6,929 nucleotides of DNA from the NCBI GenBank assembly GCA_003641695.1, contig QNBL01000146.1:1-6929 (forward strand), in the 5' to 3' direction. Shown piece after piece: positions 6,102 through 6,929 of the stretch (its first letter is position 1; each line of letters begins with the position of its first letter). The position numbers were made by a program, and so were the translations under genes. Under the pieces are notes generated by a model. It did no database searches, had not been told where the DNA came from, and was given only the letters and a program-made list of their open reading frames with translations. Source of the stretch: Spirochaetota bacterium. Lineage in GTDB: Bacteria; Spirochaetota; Spirochaetia; B11-G9.

Positions 6102-6833
6102 ATGAACAAAATCGAACCTCTAAAAAAGACTAAACTCTCGGATGAAGTAACCAAAGCCATTGAAAATATTATAATCGATAACGATCTCCAACCCGGAGAC
6201 AAACTGCCCTCACAATCCGAGCTCGGTAAAAGCCTCAATGTAGGTTCCAGATCTATCCGGGAAGCAATCCGTTCCCTTGAAAGCAGAGGCCTTGTTGAAA
6301 CAAAACAGGGGAAGGGTGTATTTGTAAAAAACAGCAACATGGACTTTTTTCTGGAGATGCTTAAAACCAATCTTGTTTTTCAACTTCCCAAGGAACTAAA
6401 GACACTTATTGATCTGGCTAATATCCGTAAGATGATTGAAACCAGCATAATATATAGTATAGCAGTGAACACCCCTCCCGAACTGATGAGTACCTTGACC
6501 AAGCTTATTGAAAAGATGGAGGAAAAAGCTGATAGCAACGATATCGAAGCATACAACATTCTGGATGTTGAATTTCATAAAGCTATTATAAAAGCCTCCG
6601 GCAATGACATTATAATATCCATATACAACCATCTCTTTGAACTTTTAATAAAGAGTTTTCAAAAAACCGGAGGCATGAAAGGGAGCAAGGAAACCAGCCG
6701 GAGGGAGCATAGAGAAATGCTGGAAGCAATTGAATCTTCCAATGGAGTAGAAGCACGGGACATCATGAACAGACATATCAGTTCCACCTTGAACAAACTG
6801 GAGAAAATGAAAAAACAGGAGATTCCTAATTGA
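6102..6833 (+). CDS. GntR-family transcriptional regulator, FadR/FCD subfamily
   Basis: A 243-residue regulator. Residues 11-77 form the GntR winged helix-turn-helix, with LQPGDKLPSQSELGKSLNVG, then SRSIREAIRSLESRGLVETKQGKGVFV covering the recognition helix and wing. Residues about 95-235 form an all-helical FCD ligand-binding domain. Asp155 and His159 (DVEFH), His203 (REH) and His225 (NRH) are spaced like the metal site of FCD proteins, which usually bind a carboxylate through the metal. An in-frame TAA at 6093-6095 and the lack of another start fix the ATG at 6102; the upstream AAAGATGG is a poor Shine-Dalgarno. It is transcribed divergently from the TRAP/lyase cluster and most likely represses it, with relief by the transported acid or a catabolic intermediate. 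Family is certain; effector is unknown. Confidence 0.95.
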   Translation: MNKIEPLKKTKLSDEVTKAIENIIIDNDLQPGDKLPSQSELGKSLNVGSRSIREAIRSLESRGLVETKQGKGVFVKNSNMDFFLEMLKTNLVFQLPKELKTLIDLANIRKMIETSIIYSIAVNTPPELMSTLTKLIEKMEEKADSNDIEAYNILDVEFHKAIIKASGNDIIISIYNHLFELLIKSFQKTGGMKGSKETSRREHREMLEAIESSNGVEARDIMNRHISSTLNKLEKMKKQEIPN

Positions 6834-6929
6834 TAAAACCCGGTGAGTAGTGCTTCCCATTATAAGCCCCTCAAGGTCTGTCTTACCTTTGGTTCCCATG
6901 ATGATCAGATCAATCTTTTCTATCTTTGC
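6645..6929 (-). CDS. Universal stress protein (UspA) 3' end, overlapping gntR; 5' partial and apparently with an abnormal C-terminus
   Basis: The minus-strand frame is open at the right edge, so the gene begins outside the window. It reads IDLIIMGTKGKTDLEGLIM and then GSTTHRVLS, the C-terminal core of UspA proteins. It contains the ATP-binding pattern G-x2-G-x9-G-S exactly (6846-6896). A normal UspA would add about ten residues, typically ending PVLVV, and stop. Here the frame continues as IRNLLFFHFLQ and 50 more residues antisense to gntR, ending at 6645. Recognisable similarity ceases at the Ser codon that is the reverse complement of the gntR stop (6831-6833). Either the gene lost its true end by recombination or frameshift, or the final strand evolved from gntR antisense sequence. 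The extension within gntR is doubtful as protein; the Usp identity of 6831-6929 is solid. Confidence 0.65.
   Translation of the reverse strand, partial: AKIEKIDLIIMGTKGKTDLEGLIMGSTTHRVLSIRNLLFFHFLQFVQGGTDMSVHDVPCFYSIGRFNCFQHFSMLPPAGFLAPFHASGFLKTLY

Noticed and set aside
6080..6370. 96-codon minus-strand frame over the gntR DNA-binding domain and promoter
   Set aside because: Shadow of the winged-helix coding sequence; no homology and no start signal.

Overview
The window looks like chromosome of a heterotrophic, probably anaerobic or marine bacterium of moderate GC, most likely a spirochaete. The best clue is the TRAP substrate-binding protein: its signal peptide ends in VFANGQKD, a pattern I associate with Spirochaeta/Sphaerochaeta periplasmic binding proteins. 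This assignment is inferred from style only; there is no rRNA or other marker gene.

Layout. (1) 1-1359, plus strand: the 3' part of a selenide, water dikinase (SelD) gene. It continues in one reading frame into a linker, a ferredoxin-thioredoxin-reductase (FTR) catalytic-type Fe-S domain and a C-terminal TusA/YedF-like domain without the usual cysteine. (2) 1331-5983, minus strand: a co-directional cluster. In transcription order it holds a TRAP solute-binding protein (dctP type), a stable intergenic hairpin, TRAP small permease (dctQ), TRAP large permease (dctM), a DapA/NanA-superfamily class I lyase, a PaaI-like hotdog thioesterase and a small DUF1883-like protein. The last gene overlaps the tail of the SelD fusion, convergently. 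(3) 5984-6101: a compact divergent control region with back-to-back TTGACA -35 boxes and a perfect 12-bp palindrome over the minus-strand one. (4) 6102-6833, plus strand: a GntR/FCD-family regulator. (5) 6645-6929, minus strand: the 3' end of a universal stress protein (UspA) frame. Its recognisable domain stops exactly at the gntR stop codon.

How the parts fit. The GntR regulator, divergent promoter, TRAP uptake system and pyruvate-type lyase together read as a catabolic locus for an organic acid or sugar acid. The acid would be bound by DctP, imported by DctQM with a Na+ or H+ gradient, and cleaved by the lyase, probably to pyruvate or a related 2-oxoacid. The GntR protein, released by the substrate or a metabolite, would be the switch. 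The thioesterase may handle an acyl-CoA product. The substrate cannot be named from sequence alone.

The SelD-FTR-TusA fusion is the most unusual element. It physically joins selenophosphate synthesis to a thiol/Fe-S redox module and a chalcogen-carrier-like fold. The gene is cut by the left edge, so the SelD catalytic Cys/Sec region is not visible. No gene-free stretch exceeds 300 bases. I saw no tRNA, rRNA, CRISPR array or insertion sequence.
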